DNA of 64,000 nt from Calothrix sp. CSU_2_0 (GTDB taxonomy: Bacteria; Cyanobacteriota; Cyanobacteriia; Cyanobacteriales; Nostocaceae): the NCBI GenBank assembly GCA_012034595.1, contig JAAUPE010000005.1:1-64000 (forward strand), written 5' to 3'. Below are positions 9,438 to 19,189 of the stretch, in pieces. The notes beneath the pieces were generated by a model. That model was not told where the DNA came from. It did not search any database and saw only the letters and a list, made by a program, of their open reading frames with translations. A program made the position numbers and the translations under genes. The first letter of the stretch is position 1; the number at the start of each line of letters is the position of its first letter.

Positions 9438-9462
9438 ATGCCCAATGCCCAATGCCCAATAA
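9438..9462 (-). repeat. Short heptamer array between convergent genes
   Basis: Three CCCAATG units on the plus strand. In the sense of the leftward ComFB gene these are ATTGGGC units starting a few bases after its stop. Confidence 0.8.
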
Positions 9463-10014
9463 CTAAGATTGCGCCTTTTGCTCAAAATTAGGTGCATAAG
9501 CTTGGAGTAACTTGCTGACTTGAGAAACTAGTTCATTACCAGTATTCTTCGCCAAAACAGGAGTTTTGTCATCATTGGGTCGGTCGAGGTTACGTGCGAT
9601 CGCTTCTCCAACTTGCTGACTAATCAAATCTTGTAATTCGGCTTTGGCACGTTGACGCTGCCAGCTAGCACCCTCTTCTGTAGTCGCATACAAGGGAGGA
9701 AGACGGTTGAGAGCATAAGCGGCAATATCTCCAACGTCCAGGGTTCTTTCGCTAGTAGCTTCGATTTCAGCAACACGAGCAACAGCCTCAGTCAAAACCA
9801 AATCTTCCATGACGTTAATAAACTGCTTGCGAGGTACCGCCACTACCTCACCTGTCAACAGTGCCCCCATCAGCCGATCTAATGCCATGTATTCCTCGAT
9901 CGACAGTTCTGAGGCATGGTCGCAGATTCGCCCGACTTCGGCTTCCATTGCTGGTGTTAGATAACCATCTTGGAGAGCTTGTTCTACAATTTTTCCTATA
10001 CTCATACCACTCAT
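9463..10014 (-). CDS. ComFB-family (CdgR-like) putative cyclic-dinucleotide receptor
   Basis: I choose ATG 10014 (MSGMSIGKIVEQ; a second ATG follows at 10005) over the upstream TTG at 10035. The roughly 183-residue protein contains the ComFB core QFINVMEDLVLTEAVARVAE then DVGDIAAYALNRLPPLYATT. Cyanobacterial ComFB/CdgR proteins have been reported to bind c-di-GMP and/or c-di-AMP and to affect cell size or behaviour; applying that here is inference from family membership. The N-terminal 65 residues and the C-terminal 35 are extra helical segments. It is monocistronic. Confidence 0.75.
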   Translation of the reverse strand: MSGMSIGKIVEQALQDGYLTPAMEAEVGRICDHASELSIEEYMALDRLMGALLTGEVVAVPRKQFINVMEDLVLTEAVARVAEIEATSERTLDVGDIAAYALNRLPPLYATTEEGASWQRQRAKAELQDLISQQVGEAIARNLDRPNDDKTPVLAKNTGNELVSQVSKLLQAYAPNFEQKAQS

Positions 10015-10156
10015 CTTTATTTTTCTGCCACCCAAGCTAGGTAGGGACGGATACCAATCGAATCTATATTTGCTTTATTTTGCTCAATTGTAAACAGTTT
10101 ACATGTAAATTATGTAGCAAAAATGTCTCTAAGTACTTTTATACTACCAAACTTTA

Positions 10157-11125
10157 CTATTCAACAGTACTATTTAGCCAGGGGATTGGGTCTATACTTT
10201 TGCCGTTTACATACAAGCCCCAATGTAGGTGAGGTCCTGTAGATGCCCCTGTAGTACCAACTGTGCCAATTTTTTGACCAGGTTGTACCATATCACCTTC
10301 CTTTACAAAAATTCCATTTAGGTGCATAAAGATACTTGCTACACCTTGCCCGTGGTCAACACCAATCACGTTACCATGAACTCGAAACCCTTGTTTGACT
10401 GTTCCTACTAAAACCACACGTCCTGCGGCTGGGGCAATAACAGCCGAACCGGAGGCTCCCGCAAAGTCTAACCCACGATGGTAGTAATCATTGGCGAATA
10501 CACCGTTGTAGTAGCGACGCACACCAAATGGGGTACTCATACGAGCATTGCTAGGTTTGAGAAAAGCACCCTTCCAGAATTTTTCGGGAGTGCGTACTGC
10601 CCGAAATTCAGTAGCTCGTTGGAGTTCGAGTTTTGTAGCCGAAACACCTGCTTTACCTGGGGGTAAATTAATACGTTGAATTTTAAAGGTACGAGTTTTT
10701 ACTTGAATCGGGATTTTTTTTGTTTCTCCTCCACCAGTAATTGTTACTGTTCTTCCGCCTGGTTTTTCTAGTGGCGTAGTGGGAATAAAGGCGCGATATC
10801 TATTTGGTGCAACTTCATATGCTGTGTAATTATCTTTACCGCTAGTTACAGTCACATTGCTACCACTAGCAGGGTTATCCAAACTGACGACTACGGAAAT
10901 AGTATCTCCCAATCGGGGTGTTTGGGGATTCATTTGTACTTGTAGGGCATTTGCCCTTGAAGCTAGAGCAATAGGTAAAACTGCCATGCCGATCGCAATA
11001 CTAGCAACTTGGATATGCTGCTTAAAAGCTTGGTTTAAGGCGTTAGTAGCTATTTTCGACCAATAGTTTTTGGTACTTTCGTTTTTGGCACTTTTTAGGC
11101 GACTGTTACGGTCGATTGTCATCAT
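10157..11125 (-). CDS. Secreted M23 (LytM-type) peptidase
   Basis: Starting at ATG 11125, the protein has about 322 residues; the ORF track uses an unlikely upstream TTG. A membrane or signal segment (VASIAIGMAVLPIALASRANA) near residues 40-60 is followed by a beta-rich domain and then the LytM fold. Zinc ligands are seen in HRGLDFAG (H-x3-D) and HLHWGLYVNG (H-x-H). M23 enzymes cut peptidoglycan cross-bridges or activate amidases during cell separation. The catalytic residues are present, so it should be active. It lies between the ComFB gene and devA with its own spacing, so it is probably monocistronic. Confidence 0.88.
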   Translation of the reverse strand: MMTIDRNSRLKSAKNESTKNYWSKIATNALNQAFKQHIQVASIAIGMAVLPIALASRANALQVQMNPQTPRLGDTISVVVSLDNPASGSNVTVTSGKDNYTAYEVAPNRYRAFIPTTPLEKPGGRTVTITGGGETKKIPIQVKTRTFKIQRINLPPGKAGVSATKLELQRATEFRAVRTPEKFWKGAFLKPSNARMSTPFGVRRYYNGVFANDYYHRGLDFAGASGSAVIAPAAGRVVLVGTVKQGFRVHGNVIGVDHGQGVASIFMHLNGIFVKEGDMVQPGQKIGTVGTTGASTGPHLHWGLYVNGKSIDPIPWLNSTVE

Positions 11126-11324
11126 AGAGTTGCAATAAAATTTCTTACTTCCGGGAAAACAGACTAAATGATTGTTATGTGTGTTTCCGGTCGCAAGCAA
11201 GTAATTAGAAGAAGTAAATTAATATAGTCCCTAATATTATGTATAAAAATTGTATAAATGCAACATTTCTAAAAATATTGAATTTGTAGCATTTTAGTAT
11301 TGATTTATCAGAAAATGGGTGATT

Positions 11325-12023
11325 TCAACTAGCTTTCGCCAAATCTGTATTACTTTCTAGCTTTCCATCTTCCAAATGGACGATTCGGTCTGCGATATCG
11401 AGAATCCGGTTATCGTGGGTAACGAGTAAGATTGTACAACCTTGTTCCTTTGCCAGGGTTTGCATAATATTCACAACATCGCGACCAGATTTACTGTCGA
11501 GTGCTGCCGTTGGTTCATCTGCCAAGACTATTTTTGGATGGCTAACCAGTGCCCGTGCGATCGCAACTCGTTGTTTTTGTCCCCCGGATAAGTCATCTGG
11601 GTAATAATTAATACGGTTTTCTAATCCCACATGTTCGAGCATGGCAGCTGCCCGTTGATTCATTTCTTTGGGTGAAATACCTTTTTGCACTTCTAAACCC
11701 ATTCGCACGTTTTGCAGTGCGGTCAAGCTTCCATGTAGGTTATGTGCTTGAAAAATATAACCATGATTCCGACGTGCTTCTGTGAGTTTTCTGGCATTTG
11801 CCCCGACTAGTTCCTGTCCCAATACGTGCAAATTACCTGACTGTGCTGAACGAAGTCCACCGACTAGGGTTAATAGGGTTGTTTTACCAGAACCGGAAGG
11901 ACCAGTCATAATGATAATTTCACCAGCATTAATATCAAGATTGATATCAATTAATACTTGCTTCCGAAGTTGTCCGTGACCGAAAAAATGGTCAAGATTT
12001 TTAACAGAAATTACAGATTCCAT
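11325..12023 (-). CDS. devA: DevA-type ABC transporter ATPase
   Basis: A 232-residue ATPase of the MacB/LolD type. Walker A is GPSGSGKTTLL near residue 41, the signature is LSGGQKQRVAIARAL near 145, and Walker B with D-loop is VLADEPTAALD. It is last in the leftward order devB, LRV gene, devC, devA, matching the DevBCA exporters that with TolC export glycolipids in heterocyst formers. Many cyanobacteria carry several DevBCA copies, and this one has a divergent TetR regulator, so its cargo need not be heterocyst glycolipid. The 178-bp gap to devC is filled with heptamer repeats. Confidence 0.88.
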   Translation of the reverse strand: MESVISVKNLDHFFGHGQLRKQVLIDINLDINAGEIIIMTGPSGSGKTTLLTLVGGLRSAQSGNLHVLGQELVGANARKLTEARRNHGYIFQAHNLHGSLTALQNVRMGLEVQKGISPKEMNQRAAAMLEHVGLENRINYYPDDLSGGQKQRVAIARALVSHPKIVLADEPTAALDSKSGRDVVNIMQTLAKEQGCTILLVTHDNRILDIADRIVHLEDGKLESNTDLAKAS

Positions 12024-12025
12024 AA

Positions 12026-12201
12026 GAAAATAGTTAGGAGTTAGAAGTTAGGAATTAGGAGTTAGGAGTTTTGAGTTAGGAATTAGGAGTTAGGAATTAG
12101 GAGTTAGGAGTTTTGAGTTTTGAGTTAGGAATTAGGAGTTGAGAATAAGAAAATTTCAATCCCCAATGCCCAATGCCCAATGACCAATGCCCAATCCCCA
12201 A
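12026..12201 (-). repeat. Heptamer arrays between devC and devA
   Basis: On the leftward sense strand, GGGCATT/GGGGATT units begin right after the devC stop, then CCTAACT/CCTAATT units run up to the devA start. The spacer is nearly all repeat, so any promoter for devA would have to lie inside it. Confidence 0.88.
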
Positions 12202-13376
12202 TTAAAACATATCTGCTGGATCGGCTGATTGGACTTTACGAGTTGCGATCGCGCCGGAAATCATGCACATAATAACTGTCATAATCATTACTTGAATTGC
12301 CCGCGCTAAAGTCATAATTACTGGTAAATTTGTAGCATTGCGGGTCATTGTATACAATCCAAAGGAAATGGAAACCCCAGGAATAAATCCTAAAATTGCC
12401 AAAATGATTGCTTCTTCAAACACCACACTTAATAAATAAGAGTTACGAAAACCCATCGCTTTAAATGTGGCATATTCTTTCATATGAGCATTAACGTCAG
12501 TAGAGAGAACTTGGTAAACAATAATTACCCCCACCATAAAACCCATCATCACCCCAAGATTAAAAATAAACCCAATAGCAGTACTTTTCTGCCAGTAGTC
12601 TTTTTCAAAGGTGAGAAATTCTTCTTTAGTAAGAACTCGAACGTCTTTACCGAGATGGGTTTTTAAGTTTGCAACGACTTGCTGGGGGTCAGATTCTGGT
12701 TGTAACTTGACTAAACCAATGCTGACGCTACCAGCTTCCCGTCGAGGAAATAATCTTAAGAAATTTTGGTCACTAGTCATTAATGTTGCATCGGCAATGA
12801 ATGAAGCACCGACCTTAAATAAGCCACTAACATTGACAGTACGACGTTCTATTTCTGCTTTTACTGATTTACCTTGGTCAATATTTGTAATTAGTTCTAA
12901 GTAATCTCCACGTCCAGCGCGATCGAATAACACCGCATCAGGTAATTTGACTTTATTTAGCTGACTTTTCACTTCTGGTAAATCAAAAGCTGGTTTATCA
13001 GGGTTAAATCCTGCGACTAAGATGGTATTTTTTTGCCAGTTTCGGGATTTTTCCAATCGATAAAGTTAACATACATCGGTTCTGCTGATTTTACACCTGG
13101 CATATCATTTGCCTGAAATATTCTGCGTCGGGTAAATGTGGACATATTAGCCAAGTTTCGTGCTTGGGGACTAATTAGGAAAATATCTGCTTCCATGCTG
13201 CGGTGTAGTCGGGTGTTACTATCAAATAATGCAGCTTGAAACCCCAGTTGCATAAACATTAAGATGTCAGCAAATGCGATACCCGATAATGCAACCAAAA
13301 AGCGTCCTTTTTCGCGAGATAGTTGCAACCATCCTAGTGGTGTACGACGTTGTAAAGTTTGGATAAAAGCAACCAT
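12202..13376 (-). pseudogene. devC: DevC-type ABC permease, frameshifted
   Basis: Two reverse ORFs form one roughly 391-residue permease. The first (start 13376) begins MVAFIQTLQRRTPLGWLQLS with the first membrane helix and ends NPETGKKIPS. The second continues with NTILVAGFNPDKPAFD through a periplasmic domain and three more helices (IGFIFNLGVMMGFMVGVIIV and following). One added base in the T7 run at 13028-13034 restores ...ETGKKNTILVAG. The FtsX/MacB-type topology with four helices fits DevC. Because this is a one-base deficit in a 7-base homopolymer, sequencing error is likely and the gene may be functional. Upstream, TTTTGGA and TGACTCC heptamers occupy the gap to the LRV gene. Confidence 0.86.
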
Positions 13377-13378
13377 AA

Positions 13379-13517
13379 TGATTTTGGATTTTGGATTTTG
13401 GATTTTGGATTTTGGATTTTATATTTTGTATTTCGTATTTTGCTTTTTAGATATTAAATTCTGACTCCTGACTCATAATTCTGACTCCTGACTCATAATT
13501 CTGATTCCTGATTCTGA
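13379..13517 (-). repeat. Heptamer arrays between the LRV gene and devC
   Basis: TTTTGGA units (13380-13425) abut the devC start, and TGACTCC-type units (13465-13517) abut the LRV stop. On the leftward sense strand these read as CCAAAAT before the devC start and GGAGTCA after the LRV stop. Confidence 0.82.
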
Positions 13518-14660
13518 CTACTGACTCCTGACAAGACTTCTTTGAACATATTCACTTGCATCATCAGATAAAAGTTCCTTAATATAGTTTGAAATATTCG
13601 GATTTTTAGCAACACTACCCCGTACCAAAGGATATTTATCTCTAGCTAATTTCTCTAAAGCACGAACAGGTATATTTATATTATCAGCCGCACTTCTTCG
13701 CACAAATACAGATTCATCTTCAGCTAAATTTTCTAAAATATTTATAGGTATATTTAGATTACTCGCTACTTGCCTTCTAACAACAGATGATTTCTCTTGA
13801 ACAAGAATTTCTAAAAGTTGTAAAGGTGTATTTTCATTTCCCGCAACCTGACTTCTCACATCTTCACTATTATCCTTAGATAACCCTTCTAAAATATGAA
13901 TTGGTGTGTATAAACTACGAGCAATATCACTTCTAATACCTGCACTGCCATTTTCCGCTAAATTTTCTAAAATATGGCTGGGTGTGTTCTTATTTTCGAT
14001 CAAACTTGCCTGAATATCAACATCAATATTTTCCCCTTGAAACAAGAATTCTAAAATGTGAACTGGTGTATTGAAATTGCGAGCAAGACTACTTTTGATA
14101 TCTGTATCTTCATCTTGTGCTAACTTTTCTAATACATGAATGGGTGTATTTTTATTAGCTGCAATATTTCTACGAATACATATATCTTCATCTTGTGCTA
14201 ACTTTTCTAATACATAAATTGGTGTACAGTCATTACTGGCAACTGACGCTCGTACATTATCATTTTTGTCTTGAGATAATTTTTCTAATATCTGAGGTAC
14301 TTTTTGAAACTCACCTACAGCACTACGAATATATTCGTTTGGATGATTTGTACCCCATTCAATAAAGAAAACTGGTAGTTCATGATATGCAAACGGATTT
14401 TTTCTACCATACACCCCATATAATTCTTCAAGAAAATCAGGATTTTCCAACAATATTAAATCTAAAGCAAAATTATTGAGTACCTGAATTGGAAACTCAC
14501 TAAATAATCCTTTGAGAATTTCTGGTGATGTATTCGGATTTTCAGCCACCGCAAATCGAATCTTATCACTTTGACTTTGTGCTAATTCCTTTAAAACTTG
14601 ACTTGGAGTATTTTCATCTAAAGCTAAATTCAATTCTGAAGATTGAATAATATTACTCAT
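13518..14660 (-). CDS. LRV/HEAT-like repeat protein
   Basis: ATG 14660 (MSNIIQSSELN) follows a good AAGGG site; the ORF track uses an upstream GTG. The roughly 380-residue protein consists of about 24-residue repeats of the form NTPxxxLExLAQDExxxIRxxVAxN, the pattern of leucine-rich variant (LRV) helical repeats, degenerating in the region ENPDFLEELYGVYGRKNPFAYH. There is no enzyme motif, cysteine cluster or signal peptide, so a cytosolic binding protein is most likely. It is inserted between devB and devC in the same direction, which is unusual for a devBCA locus. Confidence 0.8.
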   Translation of the reverse strand: MSNIIQSSELNLALDENTPSQVLKELAQSQSDKIRFAVAENPNTSPEILKGLFSEFPIQVLNNFALDLILLENPDFLEELYGVYGRKNPFAYHELPVFFIEWGTNHPNEYIRSAVGEFQKVPQILEKLSQDKNDNVRASVASNDCTPIYVLEKLAQDEDICIRRNIAANKNTPIHVLEKLAQDEDTDIKSSLARNFNTPVHILEFLFQGENIDVDIQASLIENKNTPSHILENLAENGSAGIRSDIARSLYTPIHILEGLSKDNSEDVRSQVAGNENTPLQLLEILVQEKSSVVRRQVASNLNIPINILENLAEDESVFVRRSAADNINIPVRALEKLARDKYPLVRGSVAKNPNISNYIKELLSDDASEYVQRSLVRSQ

Positions 14661-14892
14661 TTTCCCTTTCACCTAATTCAAATTATCTTTTGAAAATACC
14701 AAGCAAATACCCCTCACTAAATCTTTTTGTTTCTCTATATTCTCTATATTTCTCCGTGTACCTCCGCGTCATCCTCAGCGTGACTCTGCGTTTAAAAAAT
14801 AAACTTTGAGGTAATTTGACAAACCAAGTTCATTAATTTGCTCTTGCTAGATTAAAATTTTAAGTAGAGCAAAAACCCGGTTTAAATTTTTA

Positions 14893-14935
14893 AATTTTTA
14901 AATATCAAATATCAAATATCAAATATCAAATATCA
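14893..14935 (-). repeat. Heptamer array forming the devB stop codon
   Basis: AAATATC units (TGATATT/GATATTT in the devB sense) run into the end of devB. The last codons and TGA stop (ATT-GAT-ATT-TGA) are part of the repeat phase. Confidence 0.8.
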
Positions 14936-16233
14936 ATAACTGCTTGAACTTGCAGATTTGTAAACTTCGCAGCTTGTTCGCTAGATTCATTATTCAAACG
15001 AACCCGAACCTCAACAATCCGGGAATCAATATTACTCGAAGGGTCGCTATTAATGATATTCTGACGCTGGACTTGATACCCTACCCAATCTACCGTTCCT
15101 TGTAATTCTCTAGGTAAAGAATCGCTACTAATTCGTACCTTTTGCCCTTGTTTTACCTTACTAACATCACTTTGATAAACTTCAGCGACTGCGTACATTT
15201 GACTAGTTTCACCAAAATCTATAATTCCCTCATTTCCGACAACTTCACCTGCATGAGTGTTAATTTTTAATACCCTTCCCGTTTGAGGTGCGCGGATATA
15301 TGCTAAGGCAAGTTCAGCACGAATTCTTTCCACACTTGCGATCGCACTATCGATTTCGGCTTGTGCTGTGGCAATATCGGTAGGACGGATTTCAGATGTT
15401 TGTGCTAAGGTTCCTTGCGCTTGTTTAATCTGCTGCTGCATACTCGCAACGGTTTTGTTGAGGTTTGCTTGCGCTTCGGTAATTTGTTGTTCTAAGGTGG
15501 CAATAGTACGGGTTTGAGTCGCTTGACTTTCGAGAAGTTGCTGACTTGAGGTTTCTGCACTCAGTCTTCTGCGATCGACTTCTTGGCTAGAAATTACCCC
15601 TTCTTTGTATAAGCTTTCATAGCGTTGGACATCAATTTGAGCATTCCGTCGTTCGGCTGCGATGCGTGCTACAGTGGCTTTTAATGCTTGTTTTTGTCCT
15701 TGCAACTCAGCTTCAAGTCTGGCAATAGTCGCTTGTTGCGTTTTCACATCTCCCGCTAATTCAGCTTGCAAGCGGTTGACATCAGCGCTACGTGCTACCA
15801 ATTCACCTTGTTTTGCTCCAGCTTTTACTTGTGCTAGCTGCGCTTTCGCAACTGCTACCTTTCTCTCCGCTTCCCTTAAAGATGCTTGGAGACGATCGCG
15901 ATTTTCCATTACTGCTATTATCTGACCTTTTTGGATGCGATCGCCTTCTTTGACCAAAAGTTGTTCGACACGAGTACCCTGGTTTGATGTTGGTGCAGAA
16001 ATTTTGATGACTTCACCCTTTGGTTCTAGTCTTCCTAAGGCAGTCACAGTCTTAATTTCTGGTGCGGTGATTACTGGTGCTGGCTTTGGTGGGGTGTTTG
16101 CCGTGCGGATTCGGTTAACTCCGAAAACACCAATACCTCCCAGCAATAATGCTGCCATGATTATTATTGCCAATGGTGGACGTTTATAAGGTTGAGGTGC
16201 GGGAGAATCTTTTAGTTTTGGAGTTTCCAGCAT
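14926..16233 (-). CDS. devB: DevB/HlyD-type membrane fusion protein
   Basis: A 435-residue periplasmic adaptor. One N-terminal membrane helix (LAIIIMAALLLGGIGVFGV) near residues 21-40 is followed by a lipoyl half-motif (VKEGDRIQKGQIIAVMENRD), a long coiled coil of about 170 residues rich in Gln/Ala/Glu, the second lipoyl half (AYIRAPQTGRVLKINTHAGE) and a beta-barrel. These parts are those of DevB-family adaptors linking DevCA to TolC. It is the first gene of the leftward exporter locus and is divergent from a TetR regulator 146 bp away. Operator-like palindromes lie between. Confidence 0.9.
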   Translation of the reverse strand: MLETPKLKDSPAPQPYKRPPLAIIIMAALLLGGIGVFGVNRIRTANTPPKPAPVITAPEIKTVTALGRLEPKGEVIKISAPTSNQGTRVEQLLVKEGDRIQKGQIIAVMENRDRLQASLREAERKVAVAKAQLAQVKAGAKQGELVARSADVNRLQAELAGDVKTQQATIARLEAELQGQKQALKATVARIAAERRNAQIDVQRYESLYKEGVISSQEVDRRRLSAETSSQQLLESQATQTRTIATLEQQITEAQANLNKTVASMQQQIKQAQGTLAQTSEIRPTDIATAQAEIDSAIASVERIRAELALAYIRAPQTGRVLKINTHAGEVVGNEGIIDFGETSQMYAVAEVYQSDVSKVKQGQKVRISSDSLPRELQGTVDWVGYQVQRQNIINSDPSSNIDSRIVEVRVRLNNESSEQAAKFTNLQVQAVIDI

Positions 16234-16248
16234 AACAGCACCTGTAGT

Positions 16249-16277
16249 TTGATGACTAAACTATTTAGTTTTATAAT
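16249..16277 (+). promoter_or_regulatory. Predicted sigma70-type promoter of the tetR gene
   Basis: TTGATG (16249-16254), 17-bp spacer, TATAAT (16272-16277). An operator-like palindrome occupies the 3' part of the spacer, directly against the -10 box, as expected for a self-repressing TetR gene. Confidence 0.65.
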
Positions 16278-16309
16278 ATAACTACACTAAACTAAACTGG
16301 GTAGTTTAG
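16258..16309. promoter_or_regulatory. Two operator-like inverted repeats between devB and tetR
   Basis: Palindrome 1: AAACTA-TT-TAGTTT (16258-16271). Palindrome 2: CTAAACT-GGGT-AGTTTAG (16292-16309). Both carry the same half-site AAACT/AGTTT. They are the natural candidates for binding by the adjacent TetR protein and could control both divergent units. Confidence 0.6.
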
Positions 16310-16379
16310 CTATATAAATTAGATATTCTTATACATATTTTAACTGTTACTCTAAGTAACAGCGAAGGGATAATTACCA

Positions 16380-16997
16380 ATGATAGACACAAAAGCCAGT
16401 GAACCCGAACGTGAAAGTACGGTAGAAAAAGTTGAAAAAATATTACAAGGGGCAATGCAGGAGTTTCTTGTACATGGTTATGCGGGAACAAGTATGGATC
16501 GGGTGGCATCGCAAGCTGGTGTATCAAAGGCAACTGTTTATAGTCACTTCAAAGATAAAGAAGGTTTATTTAAGGCACTTATACATCAGCTAGCAACAGA
16601 GAAATTTCAGAATACCTTTGCGACTTTGCCATTGGAAGGGGAACCTGCGGTTGTACTGCGAATAGTAATCACCAAGGCTCTAAACAAGATGATGAGTGAT
16701 ACCGAACATCAAGCGTTTGTACGGGTGTTGATTGCTGAATCAGGTAGATTTCCCGAACTAGCAAAGGCTTGGATTCAGGACATTATGACACCGACTATAG
16801 AAATTGTTGGTGAATATTTGGAGAAACACCCGGAGTTAAATATACCTGATGCGGAAGCCACAGTACGGGTGGTTATTGGTTCAATGGTGCATTTTATGAT
16901 GACTCAGGAAATGCTTTACGGTAAAGAAATTATACCGATGGAGAGCGATCGCATGGTGGATTGTTTGATGCACAATCTTTTGCAGGGGATGGATTGA
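16380..16997 (+). CDS. TetR/AcrR family transcriptional regulator
   Basis: A 205-residue repressor-type protein. The N-terminal helix-turn-helix spans about residues 18-65 (AMQEFLVHGYAGTSMDRVAS then AGVSKATVYSHFKDKEGLFK), the standard TetR DNA-binding domain. The C-terminal ligand-binding half resembles the AcrR-type TetR_C domains. The gene is divergent from the devB operon, so it probably represses the exporter genes and itself until a ligand binds. The ligand is unknown. Confidence 0.88.
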   Translation: MIDTKASEPERESTVEKVEKILQGAMQEFLVHGYAGTSMDRVASQAGVSKATVYSHFKDKEGLFKALIHQLATEKFQNTFATLPLEGEPAVVLRIVITKALNKMMSDTEHQAFVRVLIAESGRFPELAKAWIQDIMTPTIEIVGEYLEKHPELNIPDAEATVRVVIGSMVHFMMTQEMLYGKEIIPMESDRMVDCLMHNLLQGMD

Positions 16998-17403
16998 TTT
17001 TATCACGCGGAAGCGCAGAGACGCAGAGAGAATAAAATTGAGTTAAATGAGATTAATTTTTGTTTAATTTTCGTAAATTTAAATGTTAGCTTAAATGTTG
17101 ACTTAAATATTAACTTTTATGTTGGTTAGGGATTTTTTTAATTTGGATAAAAGCGGTAAATTCTTTGATGGGTGAGGGTTTTAGCAATTCATAGATAAAA
17201 ATCACTCTTTCTTTACTACTTCACTGTTGTGGCAAGTTTTGCGAAAATCAGAAACGTTAATAAAGTACTGTTATTCGTCATTAAATCATTTGTCATTAAG
17301 TCATTAGACATTTCTTTTATTTACCCAATGCCCAATGCCCAATGCCCAATGCCCAATACCCAATGACCAATGACCATTAACTAATCAAAGTGAGAAAGGT
17401 TAT
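16998..17403. other. Spacer between tetR and chlB with repeats
   Basis: No gene seen. It holds a GCAGAGACGCAGAGAG-type dispersed repeat near 17010-17030 and a C-rich heptamer array CCCAATG/CCCAATA/CCAATGA at about 17323-17376 that ends shortly before chlB. I cannot identify a convincing promoter. Confidence 0.6.
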
Positions 17404-18930
17404 ATGAAATTAGCTTACTGGATGTATGCAGGTCCCGCACATATTGGGACACTGCGAATTGCCACCTCGTTTAAAAATGTTCACGCGATTATGCACGCGC
17501 CTTTGGGGGATGATTATTTTAATGTAATGCGATCGATGTTGGAACGCGATCGCAATTTTACTCCAGTCACTACCAGCGTTGTCGATCGCAATGTCTTGGC
17601 AAGGGGTTCGCAGGAAAAGGTGGTAGATAATATTACCCGTAAGGATGGGGAAGAAAACCCCGATTTAATCGTTCTTACCCCTACTTGTACTTCGAGTATT
17701 CTCCAGGAGGATTTGGGAAACTTTGTGGAAAGGGCGGAAATCGAGTCAAAATGCGATGTTATGCTTGCGGATGTCAACCACTATCGCTATAACGAGTTAC
17801 AAGCTGCCGATCGCACTTTACAACAAATTGTGCAGTTCTATATTGACAAAGCTCGTAAAAAAGGTGAACTCCCCTCAAGTAAGACAGAAAAACCTTCAGT
17901 TAATATCATTGGTGTTTCCACTCTCGGTTTCCACAACCAACACGACTGTACCGAGTTGAAGCGGTTAATGGCAGATTTGGGAATCGCAGTTAATGTTATT
18001 ATCCCTGAAGGCGCTGTAGTTCACGACCTGAAAAATCTTTCCCGTGCTTGGTTCAACCTTTGCCCCTATCGCGAAATCGGTTTGACGACAGCTAAGTATC
18101 TTGAAGAACAATTCGGCACACCTTATGTAGATATTACGCCAATGGGTGTAGTTGAGACTGCCCGTTGTATCCGCAAAATCCAGCAGTTAATTAACGTTCA
18201 AGGTGCTGATGTTAATTACGAAGACTTTATTAACAATCAAACCCTTCATGTATCACAAGCTGCATGGTTTGCCCGTTCCATCGACTGCCAAAATTTAACA
18301 GGTAAAAAAGCAGTTGTATTTGGTGACAATACCCACGCAGCAGCGCTAACCAAGATTTTATCGCGGGAAATGGGTATTCATGTCGTCTGGGCTGGTACTT
18401 ACTGTAAATACGATGCAGATTGGTTCCGCGAACAAGTCAGCGAATACTGCGATGAAGTAATTATAAGCGAAGACCACGGCGATATTGGCGATGCGATCGC
18501 ACGGGTTGAACCTTCGGCAATTTTTGGTACGCAAATGGAGCGTCACGTTGGTAAACGTTTGGATATTCCTTGTGGTGTAATTGCTGCACCAATCCACATT
18601 CAGAATTTCCCGATTGGTTATAAACCGTTTATGGGGTATGAGGGAACTAATCAAATTACCGATTTGATTTATAATTCTTTCACTTTGGGAATGGAAGACC
18701 ATTTACTCGAAATTTTTGGTGGACACGATACCAAAGAGGTAATTACTAAAGGTATTTCGGCTGAATCTGATTTGAATTGGACAAAAGATGGTTCAGCAGA
18801 ATTGAATAAAATTCCTGGTTTTGTGCGGGGGAAAGTGAAGCGAAATACTGAAAAGTTCGCACGGGAAAGAGGAATTCAGCAAATAAATGCTGAGGTTCTT
18901 TACGCTGCGAAGGAAGCAGTGGGAGCTTAG
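17404..18930 (+). CDS. chlB: Light-independent protochlorophyllide reductase subunit B
   Basis: A 508-residue ChlB, full length for the family. With ChlN it forms the NB component that takes electrons from ChlL and reduces protochlorophyllide to chlorophyllide in the dark. The N-terminus [20 protein letters not shown] is characteristic. Asp36 in HAPLGDDYF is at the position known to ligate the NB [4Fe-4S] cluster in place of a cysteine. The C-terminal segment around residues 450-508 ([20 protein letters not shown]) is the PCP_red-type small domain found in ChlB. chlL and chlN are not adjacent, as is common for chlB in cyanobacteria. The start is supported by GAGAAAGG 6 bp upstream. Confidence 0.97.
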   Translation: MKLAYWMYAGPAHIGTLRIATSFKNVHAIMHAPLGDDYFNVMRSMLERDRNFTPVTTSVVDRNVLARGSQEKVVDNITRKDGEENPDLIVLTPTCTSSILQEDLGNFVERAEIESKCDVMLADVNHYRYNELQAADRTLQQIVQFYIDKARKKGELPSSKTEKPSVNIIGVSTLGFHNQHDCTELKRLMADLGIAVNVIIPEGAVVHDLKNLSRAWFNLCPYREIGLTTAKYLEEQFGTPYVDITPMGVVETARCIRKIQQLINVQGADVNYEDFINNQTLHVSQAAWFARSIDCQNLTGKKAVVFGDNTHAAALTKILSREMGIHVVWAGTYCKYDADWFREQVSEYCDEVIISEDHGDIGDAIARVEPSAIFGTQMERHVGKRLDIPCGVIAAPIHIQNFPIGYKPFMGYEGTNQITDLIYNSFTLGMEDHLLEIFGGHDTKEVITKGISAESDLNWTKDGSAELNKIPGFVRGKVKRNTEKFARERGIQQINAEVLYAAKEAVGA

Positions 18931-18964
18931 TGATAATTAAATCATAAATTGTCCCAAATCGTAG

Positions 18965-18983
18965 GGGTGGGGTTTTCCCACCC
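18965..18983 (+). terminator. Hairpin downstream of chlB
   Basis: GGGTGGG-GTTTT-CCCACCC is a perfect 7-bp GC-rich stem 34 bp after the chlB stop. No U-tract follows, so it may only stabilise the mRNA 3' end. Confidence 0.45.
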
Positions 18984-19189
18984 TCACTCATCAAGTAATA
19001 CAATAAATATATATAATTAGGATATTTGATTTTCTGGATGCTACCTCCACTGAAGATATTAGCAATTTATAAAAATATCGATTAATCTGTAATTCTGTCA
19101 GCTTTACTATTGTGCGTTCACGAAGTGACTCCCTTGGAGTATCGCGTAATTTTAAGTAATACAAAATAGTTCAATTTATGGTCACATAA

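Noticed and set aside
15662-16189. Cys/Ala/Ser-rich plus-strand ORFs within devB
   Set aside because: They are antisense shadows of the coiled-coil coding region of devB.
11325-16233. Assignment as the heterocyst glycolipid exporter
   Set aside because: DevBCA paralogues are common in cyanobacteria, and this one has a TetR regulator and no hgl genes nearby, so cargo cannot be inferred.
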